NCBI GenBank assembly: GCA_903858815.1
Contig: CAIOKE010000274.1
Location: 61,708-125,707, forward strand
Reading direction: 5' to 3'
Length of the DNA: 64,000 nucleotides
Source: an uncultured Planctomycetaceae bacterium
Lineage (GTDB): Bacteria; Planctomycetota; Planctomycetia; Planctomycetales; Planctomycetaceae
Shown here in pieces: positions 26,909-36,451 of this stretch (within the stretch, counting starts at the first letter, position 1; each line of letters starts with the position of its first letter). The position numbers and the translations under genes are program-made. Under the pieces are notes generated by a model that was given only the letters and a program-made list of their open reading frames with translations, did no database searches and had not been told where the DNA came from.

Positions 26909-28249
26909 ATGGTTCGTACAACTTCGTGGATCTCGCGTCGGACTGCGCTGCGTGGTGCGGGTGCTGTTGTTTCGCTGCCATGGCTTGAGGCGATGGGACC
27001 GCGGATGGCGTGGGCCGAAGGTGGCACTGCCGAGACTGCAGCGCCGAATCGAATGGCGTTCCTGTATGTTCCAAACGGGATCAATATGACCGACTGGACA
27101 CCGCAGCAGGAGGGGACGGAATTTCAGCTGCCGGAAATCCTGAAGCCACTGGAGGCATTGCAATCGAAGCTGCAGGTGCTGAGTGGTCTGACTGCTGATA
27201 AAGCGCGGGCTCACGGTGATGGCGGTGGTGACCATGCTCGTGCCCTGTCTGCATTCCTGACCGGTTCACAGGCGCTGAAAACGGATGGTACCAATATTCG
27301 GCTGGGGGTTTCTGTTGATCAGGCTGCTGCAGCGCGGATCGGTGATCGTACGCGTCTGTCGTCACTGGAGATCGGATGTGAACACGGGGCGATGGCCGGG
27401 AATTGTGATTCCGGCTACAGCTGTGTGTATTCGTCGACGATGGCGTGGCGTTCGGCGACACAGCCATTACCCAAAGAGGTGAATCCGAAGCTGGTCTTTG
27501 ACCGCATGTTCGGAGCTGATCAGTCGCCGGATCGGGCACGTCGTGATGCACGACGTCGCAGTATTCTTGATTACGTTCGAGAGGATTCGAAACACCTGTC
27601 TCTGCAACTGACACCGGGCGATAATCGAAAGCTGGATGAATACTTCACCGCGATCCGTGAGATTGAGCTGAGAATTGAACGTGTTGAGAAACTGCCTCCA
27701 GTCAAAACACCCGATTACCCGGTTCCAGCCGGGGTTCCTGCAGAGTATGAAACTCATATTCGTTTGATGTGTGATCTGGTCGCTCTGGCGTTTCAGTCCG
27801 ATGTGACTCGGGTGGTCACCTTCGTCCTGGCAAATGAGGGCAGTAATCGTCCGTATCCATTCATTGAGGTTCCGGAGGGACACCATGACCTGTCCCATCA
27901 TGGCAACGACACCGGCAAGAAGGAAAAGATCAGAAAGATCAACCTGTTCCACATTCGTCAGCTTTCGTGGCTGCTGGAGAAGCTGAACAGTATACAGGAG
28001 GGTACAGGCACGCTGCTGGATCACTGCATGGTGGCTTATGGCAGTGGTATCCATGATGGTAACGCGCACAACCACGAGGATCTTCCGCTGCTGCTGGCCG
28101 GTGGTGGTTGTGGAACGTTGACACCGGGGCGGCATGTGAAGTTCGCCAGCGAGACGCCGCTCAGCAATCTGTGGCTGTCGATGCTGGCTCGCATGGAGGT
28201 TTCGTGGGATCAGATCGGTGACAGCACAGGCCCACTGAGCGGACTGTAG
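26909..28249 (+). CDS. DUF1552 family secreted protein (Tat leader)
   Basis: 446 residues. The leader has S-R-R-T-A-L-R-G-A-G-A-V-V-S-L-P-W-L-E, the Tat form typical of DUF1552. The body matches the family: F-L-Y-V-P-N-G-I-N-M, L-S-G-L-T-A-D-K-A-R, H-A-R-A-L-S-A-F-L-T-G, S-L-E-I-G-C-E, Y-G-S-G-I-H-D-G-N-A-H-N-H-E-D-L-P near the C-terminus. These proteins are structurally akin to DUF1501/alkaline-phosphatase-like proteins and are almost always encoded next to DUF1592 cytochromes, as here. The role is unproven. It is the third gene of the comB unit and is convergent with a sulfatase. Confidence 0.92.
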   Translation: MVRTTSWISRRTALRGAGAVVSLPWLEAMGPRMAWAEGGTAETAAPNRMAFLYVPNGINMTDWTPQQEGTEFQLPEILKPLEALQSKLQVLSGLTADKARAHGDGGGDHARALSAFLTGSQALKTDGTNIRLGVSVDQAAAARIGDRTRLSSLEIGCEHGAMAGNCDSGYSCVYSSTMAWRSATQPLPKEVNPKLVFDRMFGADQSPDRARRDARRRSILDYVREDSKHLSLQLTPGDNRKLDEYFTAIREIELRIERVEKLPPVKTPDYPVPAGVPAEYETHIRLMCDLVALAFQSDVTRVVTFVLANEGSNRPYPFIEVPEGHHDLSHHGNDTGKKEKIRKINLFHIRQLSWLLEKLNSIQEGTGTLLDHCMVAYGSGIHDGNAHNHEDLPLLLAGGGCGTLTPGRHVKFASETPLSNLWLSMLARMEVSWDQIGDSTGPLSGL

Positions 28250-28270
28250 GCGGTCAGCACTGCACCGATA

Positions 28271-29935
28271 TCATTTCTTCTTCGACTTTTTCTGTGGTTC
28301 CGTGGCCGTTGGTGCTGCAAGAACCGTGAACTGGTCGGTGTATTTCTGCCACAGCAGTTCCAGTTCCCGGGCTTTGTCCGGCAGCCTCGCAGCCAGATTG
28401 ACCTGTTCGGCACGATCCGTGGCGAGGTCATACAGTTCCCACGGCTCGTTCTTTGCGGCGACGAGTTTCCAGTCGCCAGTGCGAACGGCTCGATTGCCTT
28501 CATGCAGCCACCACAGACACTCACGCTGCACCGGCACGTCAGCAGTGAAGGTTGCGACAAGGCTTTTGCCGGGAAGAGCTGGTCGCGACTGGCCATCCCA
28601 TTCCGTAGGAACCTGCAGCCCGGCGGCCTCCATGACCGTGGGGACAATATCGATCATGTGGGCCGGTGTTGTGCTGAGTTGTCCAGTGCGGCTTACGCCT
28701 CGTGGCCAGTTGACAATCAGAGGGCTGCTGATGCCACCTTCGTGGACCCACGTTTTGTGTCGTCGGAACGGAGTATTGGCTGCGCTGGAAAAGCCCGGAC
28801 CGAGACACAGGTATGAAGCTGCACTGCCGGGGGCCGCGGCTGGATCATGACCGCCGTGACGGACCATAATCTCAGCACTTGCTCCGTTGTCCGATGCAAA
28901 AAAGATCAGCGTGTTTTCGCGCTGGCCAGCCTGCTCAAGAGCCTGCAGGTAGCGACCAATTTCCTGGTCCATCCGGTCAATCATGGCCGCATGAACAGCC
29001 ATCTTGGTGGCCTGAAAACGCTGCTGCTCGACGGTCAGCGTATCCCATGGCAGAGGACGGTTAATTTCACCGGAACCAAGCTTCTGAAGTGCTTCCGGGA
29101 AATGATACGGTGGACCGAGATCCGCTTCGAGCGCGGACAAAGGCGTACTGACAAGTCCGGATGCACGCTGCCGCTGGTAGCGTTCCTGACGCAGTTGGTC
29201 CCAGCCGGCGAGATATCGATCCCGATACTTCTCGATATCCTGAGGCAGCGCGTGCAGGGGGAAATGTGGGGCAATGAAGGCGATGTACTGAAAGAACGGC
29301 TGTTCTGAGTGTCGCGTGCGGTGCTGCTGCAGGCATTCAATGGCGTGATCAACGGTGGCAATTGTTGTGTAGTATCCGGATTCATCAGCCGCTGGCACAA
29401 CAGGTTGGTCGTCCAGAAAGTTGCCCTTTGCTGTGAAAAAATTTCCGTCATTACGCACATTCAGTGAACGCTCAAATCCTCCAGTCAGCACATCGCCGTC
29501 GACATGCCACTTGCCGCTGTGATAGCTGCGATATCCGGCAGGACGCAGCAGATCGGGCAGCAGCCTTGCCCATGGCTGCCGTCGTCCCTGGCTGCCACCG
29601 GGTAGGTCCGGGAGTGCGTCACGGTGGATTTGCTGAGGATAGTAACCTGTCAGCAGGGCTGCCCGTGTCGGCCAGCAGCGGGCGGTATTGTAGAACTGCG
29701 TATACCGCAGACCACCACTGGCGAGTGCATCAAGGCTGGGTGTGCGGATCTCACTGCCATAGCAGCCCGCGTCTGAAAATCCCATATCATCAGCGAGTAT
29801 AAAGACGATGTTCGGGGGACCGTCTGCGGCCGTCGACGTCAGGCAGAGCAGGCCGACATTCACTATCAGCAGGCTGACTCGCTGCAGACTTTTTCGTATT
29901 CCCTGAATCATGCTGAAAGCCTTTACGGAGATCAT
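28271..29935 (-). CDS. sulfatase (formylglycine type)
   Basis: 554 residues, exported (hydrophobic run V-S-L-L-I-V-N-V-G-L-L-C-L). The catalytic motif C-W-P-T-R-A-A-L-L-T-G contains the CxPxR sequence in which Cys is converted to formylglycine. I-L-A-D-D-M-G-F-S-D binds the metal, and S-G-K-W-H and F-F-A-S-D-N-G-A supply further active-site residues. This supports hydrolysis of sulfate esters, probably on algal or other sulfated polysaccharides. The start ATG overlaps the upstream gene's TGA (TGATG), so the two are coupled. An in-frame ATG at 29968 would add 11 residues, and one at 29911 would remove 8. The C-terminus is Lys-rich. Confidence 0.92.
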   Translation of the reverse strand: MISVKAFSMIQGIRKSLQRVSLLIVNVGLLCLTSTAADGPPNIVFILADDMGFSDAGCYGSEIRTPSLDALASGGLRYTQFYNTARCWPTRAALLTGYYPQQIHRDALPDLPGGSQGRRQPWARLLPDLLRPAGYRSYHSGKWHVDGDVLTGGFERSLNVRNDGNFFTAKGNFLDDQPVVPAADESGYYTTIATVDHAIECLQQHRTRHSEQPFFQYIAFIAPHFPLHALPQDIEKYRDRYLAGWDQLRQERYQRQRASGLVSTPLSALEADLGPPYHFPEALQKLGSGEINRPLPWDTLTVEQQRFQATKMAVHAAMIDRMDQEIGRYLQALEQAGQRENTLIFFASDNGASAEIMVRHGGHDPAAAPGSAASYLCLGPGFSSAANTPFRRHKTWVHEGGISSPLIVNWPRGVSRTGQLSTTPAHMIDIVPTVMEAAGLQVPTEWDGQSRPALPGKSLVATFTADVPVQRECLWWLHEGNRAVRTGDWKLVAAKNEPWELYDLATDRAEQVNLAARLPDKARELELLWQKYTDQFTVLAAPTATEPQKKSKKK

Positions 29936-30954
29936 CACCCTGAGACCGGATGGATTCTCAACAGACATTTTCCACTGATAGCCGAATCTTCAGCAGCCTG
30001 CACGGCGGCCTGAACCTCGTCCAGGCCCCATTCTCCGCCGATCTCCGTATGCAGGACTCCTGAACGAATCAGACGCGTCAGGCGGCGCACAAGGTTCAGG
30101 CGGAACAGCAATCCCTGCTCGGCCATAAAGTTTCCCAGCCAGAATCCCTCCACCGAACTGCCCGCTGTCATCAGCGTACGAGGATGAAAGCTCAGAGGCT
30201 GCCCACTGAGCGTTCCATAGGCCAGCAGGCGTCCGCCACGTCCGAGGCTGTTGACGAGAGCTGAACCAAGCGATCCTCCGACGGCATCAATCGCATACCT
30301 GGCCCCAGCGGATCCGACAACTGCTCGGATCCGCTCTGTCACTCCAGCCACCGCAATTTCGTCTGAGCAGACTTCGACGTGGTCGGCACCGAGGGAATTG
30401 AGCAGGCTCCGCTGGGCCGCTCTTCGTACCACACAGAATGTGCGGAAGCCACAGTGCTTTGCCAGACGCACCACCATCTGGCCAAGTGCCGAGCCGGCTG
30501 CAGTCAACACAAGCCACTCGCCTCGCGGAACTCTGAGAACTTCGCGAGTCATCACCCAGGCGGTTGCCGGGTTGACGAAGAATGTTGCCGCCTGCTGATC
30601 ACTCAGGCTGCTGCTGATCGGAACCACGTTTTCTGCAGGTACCACGGCATATTCTGACCAGTTACCGCCCTGCGGGTTCAGCACAACCACGCGGCGTCCC
30701 ACGAACAGTCGACCCCGCAGGCCAGGCCCCGCCGCTGTGACAATGCCAACTCCCTCAAAACCCGGTGTCGCCGGGCACTGGGCTTTCAGCGTGTAATGAC
30801 CGCGGACGAACATCAGGTCTGATGGATTCACCGGACTGACCAGCATTTTCACCAGTACCTGACCAGGTCCTGGCAAAGGCTGCCGCAAGGACAGCAGATG
30901 CAGCACCTGAGAAGGTTCACCGGGGGCGGAAAACTGTACAGTCCTGGTCAGCAT
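29935..30954 (-). CDS. zinc-independent MDR-family oxidoreductase (enoyl reductase/quinone reductase-like)
   Basis: 339 residues. Medium-chain dehydrogenase/reductase fold: a GroES-like N-domain with V-S-P-V-N-P-S-D-L-M and P-G-F-E-G-V-G-I-V, then a Rossmann domain with A-A-G-S-A-L-G-Q-M-V-V-R-L-A-K (nucleotide loop). The catalytic zinc Cys/His set is absent, placing it with quinone oxidoreductases and mitochondrial-type 2-enoyl thioester reductases (ETR). N-P-A-T-A-W fits the latter. NADPH-dependent reduction is inferred; the substrate is not known. The start ATG has AGGGA upstream, and a longer frame would overlap lpd. It lies 60 bases after lpd and is coupled to the sulfatase. Confidence 0.85.
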   Translation of the reverse strand: MLTRTVQFSAPGEPSQVLHLLSLRQPLPGPGQVLVKMLVSPVNPSDLMFVRGHYTLKAQCPATPGFEGVGIVTAAGPGLRGRLFVGRRVVVLNPQGGNWSEYAVVPAENVVPISSSLSDQQAATFFVNPATAWVMTREVLRVPRGEWLVLTAAGSALGQMVVRLAKHCGFRTFCVVRRAAQRSLLNSLGADHVEVCSDEIAVAGVTERIRAVVGSAGARYAIDAVGGSLGSALVNSLGRGGRLLAYGTLSGQPLSFHPRTLMTAGSSVEGFWLGNFMAEQGLLFRLNLVRRLTRLIRSGVLHTEIGGEWGLDEVQAAVQAAEDSAISGKCLLRIHPVSG

Positions 30955-31015
30955 GTCAGTCCCTGACGAAGGTTGGGCTGTGCCCGGGACGATTCCTGAA
31001 ACAACTCGGGCCGTA

Positions 31016-32440
31016 TCAGGAATGTTTTTTCTTTGGCTTCCACGCATGCGTTGGCTGGCCAAGAATTCCTTCAGCAGCTTCCATCAGAGTTTCGGACAGA
31101 GTCGGATGGGCATGGATCGAATCGGCGATGTCTCGAGCCGTGGCACCCATCTCAATCGCCAGCACTCCTTCAGCGATCATTTCACCCGCTCCTGGCCCCA
31201 CCATCCCCACTCCAACAACTCGCTGCTTCGCATTTTCTACGATGATTTTTGTCAGGCCTTCAGTGCGAGCCAGCGTCTGAGCCCGACCGGATGCTGCCCA
31301 CGGAAACCGGTAAATTGTCACATCCCGGTTCTGATTTTTGGCTTCGGCCTCGGTAATGCCGGCCCATGCCAGCTCCGGATCCGTAAAGACCACCGCCGGA
31401 ATCGCAATATTATCGAACTCCACCGGTTCGCCCAGCAGGGTTTCGACAGCGATTCGCGCTTCACGACTGGCCTTGTGAGCCAGCATTGGTTCACCCGCCA
31501 CATCGCCAATTGCCAGCAACTTCGGATCTGCGGTCCGCTGATTTCGGTCGATGCGGATGAAACCCTTGTCATCAGTCTGTGCCTGAGTCTTTTCAAGCCC
31601 AAGGCCGCGACTGTTGGGACGACGCCCCACGGATACCAGCACTCGATCAAACGTCTGTCGAGGCTCAACACCCTCCCCCTCCAGTGATGCCACAATGCCC
31701 TCTGGAGTGGCTTCCAGCTTTGCCACTTTTGTCCCCAGGTGAATGGCGTGAAAAGCGTGCGACAGTCGTTTCTGCAGCGGAGTTACGAGGTCACGATCCG
31801 CGCCCGGCAACAGGCCAGTCGTCATTTCAACCACCGAGACCTGCGATCCCAGTGCAGCATACACGGTGCCCATTTCGAGCCCGATATAGCCCCCGCCAAT
31901 CACCAGCAAACGCTGCGGAATATCCTTCAGTTCAAGGGCCCCTGTCGAATCCATGACGCGGTCATCACCGATGTTGAAAATCGGCGGCATCGCCGGCTGC
32001 GAACCTGAAGCAATGATGCAGTGATCAAAGCTGAGCGTTTTGGACGTACCGTCCGGGTACTGCAGCTGCAGTTCATTTGAACTGAGAAAAGTGCCTCGTG
32101 CTCGAACAAGTTCCACTCCCCGGGCCCGGCAGAGTCCTTCAATGCCGCCGGAAAGAGAACCAATGACACCATTCTTGAATGAGCGGAGCTTGTCGAGGTT
32201 GATTTCGGGCTTCTGAAAGACAACGCCGTACTGCGCCGCCTCTTCTGCCTCATGCATCAGTTTGGCGACATGCAGCAGCGCCTTCGAAGGGATACAGCCA
32301 CGGTTCAGGCAGACCCCGCCAGGTTTGATGCCTTCGTCAATCAGAACGACCTTCATCCCATGATCCGCTGCGACAAATGCCGCCGGATAACCCCCAGGTC
32401 CACCACCCAGTACCGCCAGTTGAATGTGCATGTCGGCCAT
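31016..32440 (-). CDS. lpdA: dihydrolipoyl dehydrogenase (E3)
   Basis: 474 residues. FAD/NAD disulfide oxidoreductase that reoxidises dihydrolipoamide in 2-oxoacid dehydrogenase or glycine-cleavage complexes. Seen: the N-terminal FAD motif G-G-G-P-G-G-Y, redox-active [12 protein letters not shown] (CxxxxC), NAD-binding [28 protein letters not shown], and the dimer-interface H-A-H-P-T-L-S-E active-site His/Glu. Two nearby Met (M-A-D-M-H-I-Q) are equivalent starts. The 18-codon upstream extension is unlikely. No E1/E2 genes are in this window. It is upstream of the MDR oxidoreductase on the same strand. Confidence 0.95.
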   Translation of the reverse strand: MADMHIQLAVLGGGPGGYPAAFVAADHGMKVVLIDEGIKPGGVCLNRGCIPSKALLHVAKLMHEAEEAAQYGVVFQKPEINLDKLRSFKNGVIGSLSGGIEGLCRARGVELVRARGTFLSSNELQLQYPDGTSKTLSFDHCIIASGSQPAMPPIFNIGDDRVMDSTGALELKDIPQRLLVIGGGYIGLEMGTVYAALGSQVSVVEMTTGLLPGADRDLVTPLQKRLSHAFHAIHLGTKVAKLEATPEGIVASLEGEGVEPRQTFDRVLVSVGRRPNSRGLGLEKTQAQTDDKGFIRIDRNQRTADPKLLAIGDVAGEPMLAHKASREARIAVETLLGEPVEFDNIAIPAVVFTDPELAWAGITEAEAKNQNRDVTIYRFPWAASGRAQTLARTEGLTKIIVENAKQRVVGVGMVGPGAGEMIAEGVLAIEMGATARDIADSIHAHPTLSETLMEAAEGILGQPTHAWKPKKKHS

Positions 32441-32586
32441 TGATTCAGCGCACTTCGCAAGAGTAAAACAAACGTTTCTGAGCTTCACAAGCACCGCGAA
32501 TTTTAGCGGTAAACTACCCCGTTTGCCAAATCCGGATCCGCTGACATTTCGACCGAGTCATCGGATTTCCCGAAACAAGCAGATTC

Positions 32587-33843
32587 TCAGTCTTCCGCTG
32601 GTGGTCTGAGCGCCAGCAGGAGAGCCGCGCGAGCCATCACTGCCGCTCCGATTCCGATCGCGGACTCGTCGATGTCAAAAATCGGGGAATGCAGAAGTGG
32701 CCAGTTCTCGCTGCCCGCACAACCAAGGCGAAACATGGCTCCGGGAACCAGATTCAGATACTCTGCGAAATCCTCGCCACCCATACTGGGATGGCTGATC
32801 CGCACCACCCGATCCGCTCCCACAACCTGCACGGCCGCCTGCTCACAGGCCGCCGTCGCCAGCTCGTGATTCACGACAGAACTGAGAGGCCGATAGAAGG
32901 CCGCTTCAATACGATTACCGGTCGCCTGCGCCAGCCCGGCACAGATCCCGCGAATCGCATTCATCACCCGTTCACGCACCGCACGATTCGTCGTCCGCAG
33001 GGTGCCTGCCATCTGCACTTCATCGGGAATCACATTCGATACTGCACCGCCATGAATAGAGCCAATGGAAAAGACCGTGGGATGCAGTGCATCCGCATGG
33101 CGAGGTAACTGTTGATACAGTGTGGTTACCAGACTGGCAGCCGCCAGCAGAGGATCTGTGGTGTGCTGAGGGCGAGCGGCATGGCCACCGCGTCCATGAA
33201 CCGATAATGCAACCTCATCCACGTGAGCTGTCAGCACCCCGTAACGGACACCTACACGGCCGGCCGGCAGAGTGGGGTCCACATGCAGGCCAAGGATCCA
33301 GCGCACATCCTGCAGGGCGCCGTCCTCGATCATCCAGCCAGCACCCTCAGCGATTTCCTCAGCCGGCTGAAATAACAGCCGCAACCGAGCGACGGGCATG
33401 GCGGATTCCGAAAGTCGCTGCTGCAACTGCACAATCATTTCGGCCACAGCGAGGGCAATCGTGGTGTGCACATCATGGCCACAGGCATGAGCCTTGCCGG
33501 GGCACGTTGAAGAATACTCGGTCTGCTTACGATCCTGCAGCGGCAGCCCATCAATATCCGCACGAATCGCGATCAGCGGCAGATCCGGACTGTTGGCACC
33601 AGTCCAAAGATCTGCAAAACAACCCACGCCACGCGATGTGATCCGTGGTTGCAGTCCCAGTGATTCAAGACGACGGCAGATAATCTGAGTTGTCAGGATC
33701 TCAGCACCGCTGAGCTCCGGCTGGCGGTGCAACTGACGACGAAACTGCCGCCAGTCTTCCTGTCGCTCTGACACAATCCGGTCCAGCAGTGCCTCAAACG
33801 GAACAATCCGCTCGTAATCGGCAGGAGTTAAGCCCGCAACCAT
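32587..33843 (-). CDS. M20D-family amidohydrolase
   Basis: 418 residues. Two-metal M20 peptidase fold of the N-acyl-amino-acid / IAA-amino-acid hydrolase type: R-R-Q-L-H-R-Q-P-E-L-S, R-A-D-I-D-G-L-P-L-Q, H-A-C-G-H-D-V-H-T-T (metal-binding Cys/His pair), F-Q-P-A-E-E-I-A-E-G-A, G-R-G-G-H-A-A-R-P-Q in the dimerisation lid, and M-G-G-E-D-F-A-E-Y at the C-terminal metal ligand. It would remove an acyl group from an N-acylated amino acid or similar. The start is uncertain: the ATG used follows GGTGG, while the frame opens 39 codons earlier with no family-like sequence. It follows tyrA in the same direction. Confidence 0.92.
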   Translation of the reverse strand: MVAGLTPADYERIVPFEALLDRIVSERQEDWRQFRRQLHRQPELSGAEILTTQIICRRLESLGLQPRITSRGVGCFADLWTGANSPDLPLIAIRADIDGLPLQDRKQTEYSSTCPGKAHACGHDVHTTIALAVAEMIVQLQQRLSESAMPVARLRLLFQPAEEIAEGAGWMIEDGALQDVRWILGLHVDPTLPAGRVGVRYGVLTAHVDEVALSVHGRGGHAARPQHTTDPLLAAASLVTTLYQQLPRHADALHPTVFSIGSIHGGAVSNVIPDEVQMAGTLRTTNRAVRERVMNAIRGICAGLAQATGNRIEAAFYRPLSSVVNHELATAACEQAAVQVVGADRVVRISHPSMGGEDFAEYLNLVPGAMFRLGCAGSENWPLLHSPIFDIDESAIGIGAAVMARAALLLALRPPAED

Positions 33844-34031
33844 TGCTGCACCACCCGGCCCGGCCGGTTCTGTCACCCCGGTATTGTTCACTGATGCTGG
33901 CTTTCTGATTGCCGTCACAGGCCGATAGCCGACGGACCAACCATGGCCGACCGAGCCCACCGGCGTCTGACGCCTCAGCGAAGATTATACCGAAAAATTG
34001 ACGGGATTTCCTGCGGGAAACTGCGGGAAAG

Positions 34032-34868
34032 TCAGGTTCCTGGATCATCCAGTCGCCGTCGCCTCGCCGCCGCCGAATTCCACAAATCCGATAATCGCTC
34101 ACCATCCGCCCGCTCAATTGCCTCACGAAATGCCGCCAACACACCGCTGGCTGCGTCAATCGCGTTCAGGCAGGCTTCCCGATTCTGCAGCAGAATCGAA
34201 CTCCAGATCTCAGCACTGCCGGCAGCAATTCGAGTCGTGTCGCGAAAACCGGTCCCCGTGAACTCCAGTTCAGAATCACTGACACAACCGGCTGCCACCG
34301 ACGCCAGCACATGCGGCAGATGACTTGTGCGAGCCAGCACGCGATCATGCTCCGCTGCACTCATAAAACGAATCTGCATTCCGAGCTGGCGCCAGAAACC
34401 TGCGACCCGCTCGGCCGCCGCAGCCTGATCGGCATGTCGGCAGACGACACAGACTCGCTGCTGGAACAGATCGGCTGTGGCATGTTCGAAACCACTCTGT
34501 TCGCTGCCCGCAATGGGATGTGAACCCACAAATCCGGGGAGCTGCTGCAGCGACCGGCAGACTGGTTCCTTGACACTACCGGCATCCGTGACCACGCCGC
34601 ATCCGGCCTGCAGCAGTTGGCGCGCGGCTTCGGCGATCTGATTAACGGGCAGGCAAACCAGACCGAACGCATCTGCTGGCCAGAGCCCTGCAGTGGGCTC
34701 AAGATACCACGCGTCCAGTAACCCGGCGTCAGTGGCAGCCTGCAGACGCTGCGGGCTGCGACCAATCCCGATGATTCTCAGTTCAGGCATTGATCTGCGT
34801 GCCGCAGCGGCCGCCGATCCTCCAATCAGGCCCACGCCGATGATCACCAGCGTACGTTCAGTCTGCAT
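34032..34868 (-). CDS. tyrA: prephenate/arogenate dehydrogenase
   Basis: 278 residues, the usual length for a monofunctional TyrA, which catalyses NAD(P)-dependent oxidative decarboxylation of prephenate (or arogenate) in tyrosine synthesis. The N-terminal Rossmann motif I-G-V-G-L-I-G-G-S, D-A-G-S-V-K, G-S-H-P-I-A-G-S-E-Q-S-G-F (substrate His), R-T-S-H-L-P-H-V-L-A and F-R-D-T-T-R-I-A all fit. Cofactor preference cannot be decided by eye. The C-terminus is Arg-rich. It is probably in one transcript with the small secreted-protein gene 42 bases upstream, and with the M20 amidohydrolase downstream. Confidence 0.93.
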   Translation of the reverse strand: MQTERTLVIIGVGLIGGSAAAAARRSMPELRIIGIGRSPQRLQAATDAGLLDAWYLEPTAGLWPADAFGLVCLPVNQIAEAARQLLQAGCGVVTDAGSVKEPVCRSLQQLPGFVGSHPIAGSEQSGFEHATADLFQQRVCVVCRHADQAAAAERVAGFWRQLGMQIRFMSAAEHDRVLARTSHLPHVLASVAAGCVSDSELEFTGTGFRDTTRIAAGSAEIWSSILLQNREACLNAIDAASGVLAAFREAIERADGERLSDLWNSAAARRRRLDDPGT

Positions 34869-34910
34869 CGCAGATCCTGTCAGACAGATCCCATCGCAAG
34901 GACCGGCGAC

Positions 34911-35474
34911 TCAGTGACGCGGACGACACTCATCGCAGTTCTCGTCCTCATACTCCAGAAGACAGTCACTCTTGCAGCGAGGATCCTGCTGGCGAGCGAA
35001 GTAAGCCGGACCGTACTCAGACTTCCCATCACCAACCGCATACGGCTGATAGTCCATGCGATAGCCGTCGCGCTGTTCGGCGAACAGTGTCCCAAGGCCA
35101 CGCGGACGGAATAGATCCGGCTGGCAGCGTTCGCTGGCCTGCAGCGTCAGTGCACGCGGACGATACCAGTTGGAGTAGCGACTCAAGGGGGCCGGGAAGT
35201 GGCTGAACCCCTGACCGCCTGAGCCGTTGGCTCCATAATCCGGACTGAGACGCTGGCCTGTGTAGCCGTTGAATGTATTCGGAGACATGGCCGCACCACC
35301 GGTGCGTTTCTGAGCGAACTTTGCCAGTGAATTGCGACTGGGCACATAGCCAGCCTGCGGCGTCGCGGCTGGCTGAGCAGCATCAGGGGCAGTCTGCCGC
35401 TCCTGAGCATCTGCAGCCATCTGCACGGCGAGTACGGCGAAGACAAAGACAATCAGCGGCAAACTACACTTCAT
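34911..35474 (-). CDS. small secreted protein with Cys/acidic C-terminus, unknown
   Basis: 187 residues. Signal peptide (I-V-F-V-F-A-V-L-A-V, cleavage after A-D-A). The rest is low in predicted structure: Gln/Ala/Pro-rich, then Tyr/Arg-rich. It ends in C-K-S-D-C-L-L-E-Y-E-D-E-N-C-D-E-C-R-P-R-H with two CxxC-like pairs that could bind metal or form disulfides. The third in-frame ATG is chosen because AGGA lies 8 bases upstream of it. I recognise no family. It precedes tyrA by 42 bases, but a functional link is not implied. Confidence 0.7.
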   Translation of the reverse strand: MKCSLPLIVFVFAVLAVQMAADAQERQTAPDAAQPAATPQAGYVPSRNSLAKFAQKRTGGAAMSPNTFNGYTGQRLSPDYGANGSGGQGFSHFPAPLSRYSNWYRPRALTLQASERCQPDLFRPRGLGTLFAEQRDGYRMDYQPYAVGDGKSEYGPAYFARQQDPRCKSDCLLEYEDENCDECRPRH

Positions 35475-35727
35475 GGAAGTCATCCTGACTCTGCAGCTCA
35501 AGGGAGCAGGCGTTGCGCAGCGGCCATGCTGCTGCCCTGTTTGTCGTCAGGATTCGCAGTGAGCAGCAGAACGATTCGGATTCGTCGGAATAATCGCTGT
35601 CGATGGCCTGCCGACTCGCACACTGGCGCCTTCTGCGGCAACTATTCCGCGTGGGGAGATTGCGGTGATTTCGGCGATGCGGTAATTCAGGAAGACTTTG
35701 AGGGCGGCGGCGATTCCAGCCCGGGCG

Positions 35728-36417
35728 TCAGATGGTTGCGGCGGCCCGGACTTTGCGGGCGATGCCCGATGCGGCGGCAGCCAGAGCCGTGATCTGCTCC
35801 CACGCTCCCGCTTCAATCAGTTCCCTGCGGGCCAGCCATGATCCACCGACCGCCAGTACATCAGGGTCCTGCAACCATGCATCGAGGTTTGCGGTTGTGA
35901 CGCCGCCAAGTGGGATGTAGCGAACCCCCAGATGCGCAAAGGGCGCTTTGATGCTGGCAAGCATCGGCAGGCCCCCCGACGGTTCTGCCGGGAAGAACTT
36001 CAGATCATGACAGCCCTCCTGCAGTGCCATGTCAACATCTGTCGGGGTAACGACCCCGGGAGCAAATGGCAAGCCAGCTGCAATTGCCTCGCGAATCACC
36101 GCAACATTGGTGCCGGGTGCCACACCGAAGGCACCGCCGGCAGTCACGACCTCCGCTACCTGTGCCGGTCGAAGTATCGTGCCGGCTCCCGCAATCATCT
36201 CAGGAACCTCCTCACGAACCGCTCGCAGGCATTGCAGAGCGGCTGGAGTCCTGAGTGTCAGTTCCATGGCTGAAACGCCGCCAGCAAGAAGGGCTCGAGC
36301 CAGATGCACCGCCTGCTGAGGTCGCTCCACCACAAGTACCGCAATCACGGCGCCAGCATGCAGACGCGTCAGCATTGAGGATGGGAAGAGTGAAGGTGTG
36401 ACAGAAGCGGAACTCAT
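35728..36417 (-). CDS. eda: KDPG / KHG aldolase
   Basis: 229 residues. Class-I aldolase (2-dehydro-3-deoxy-6-phosphogluconate / 4-hydroxy-2-oxoglutarate aldolase) that splits KDPG into pyruvate and glyceraldehyde-3-phosphate. Seen: the M-E-L-T-L-R-T catalytic Glu region, A-G-A-G-T-I-L, V-A-P-G-T-N, H-D-L-K-F-F-P-A-E with the Schiff-base Lys, and I-P-L-G-G-V-T-T-A-N, P-D-V-L-A-V-G-G-S-W for phosphate binding. The start ATG avoids most of the overlap with the upstream DUF1501 gene; a longer frame lies inside that gene. Upstream neighbour on the same strand is the DUF1501 protein, 34 bases away. Use in sugar-acid catabolism is inferred. Confidence 0.93.
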   Translation of the reverse strand: MSSASVTPSLFPSSMLTRLHAGAVIAVLVVERPQQAVHLARALLAGGVSAMELTLRTPAALQCLRAVREEVPEMIAGAGTILRPAQVAEVVTAGGAFGVAPGTNVAVIREAIAAGLPFAPGVVTPTDVDMALQEGCHDLKFFPAEPSGGLPMLASIKAPFAHLGVRYIPLGGVTTANLDAWLQDPDVLAVGGSWLARRELIEAGAWEQITALAAAASGIARKVRAAATI

Positions 36418-36451
36418 GAAGACATCCGAACAGAGAGAAAGAAAAACTAAT

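Noticed and set aside
35547..35727. Possible small gene or gene remnant between the KDPG aldolase and the small secreted protein
   Set aside because: Both strands give plausible-looking short peptides, but neither has a start with a ribosome site or a recognised family. The evidence is equal and weak for each strand.
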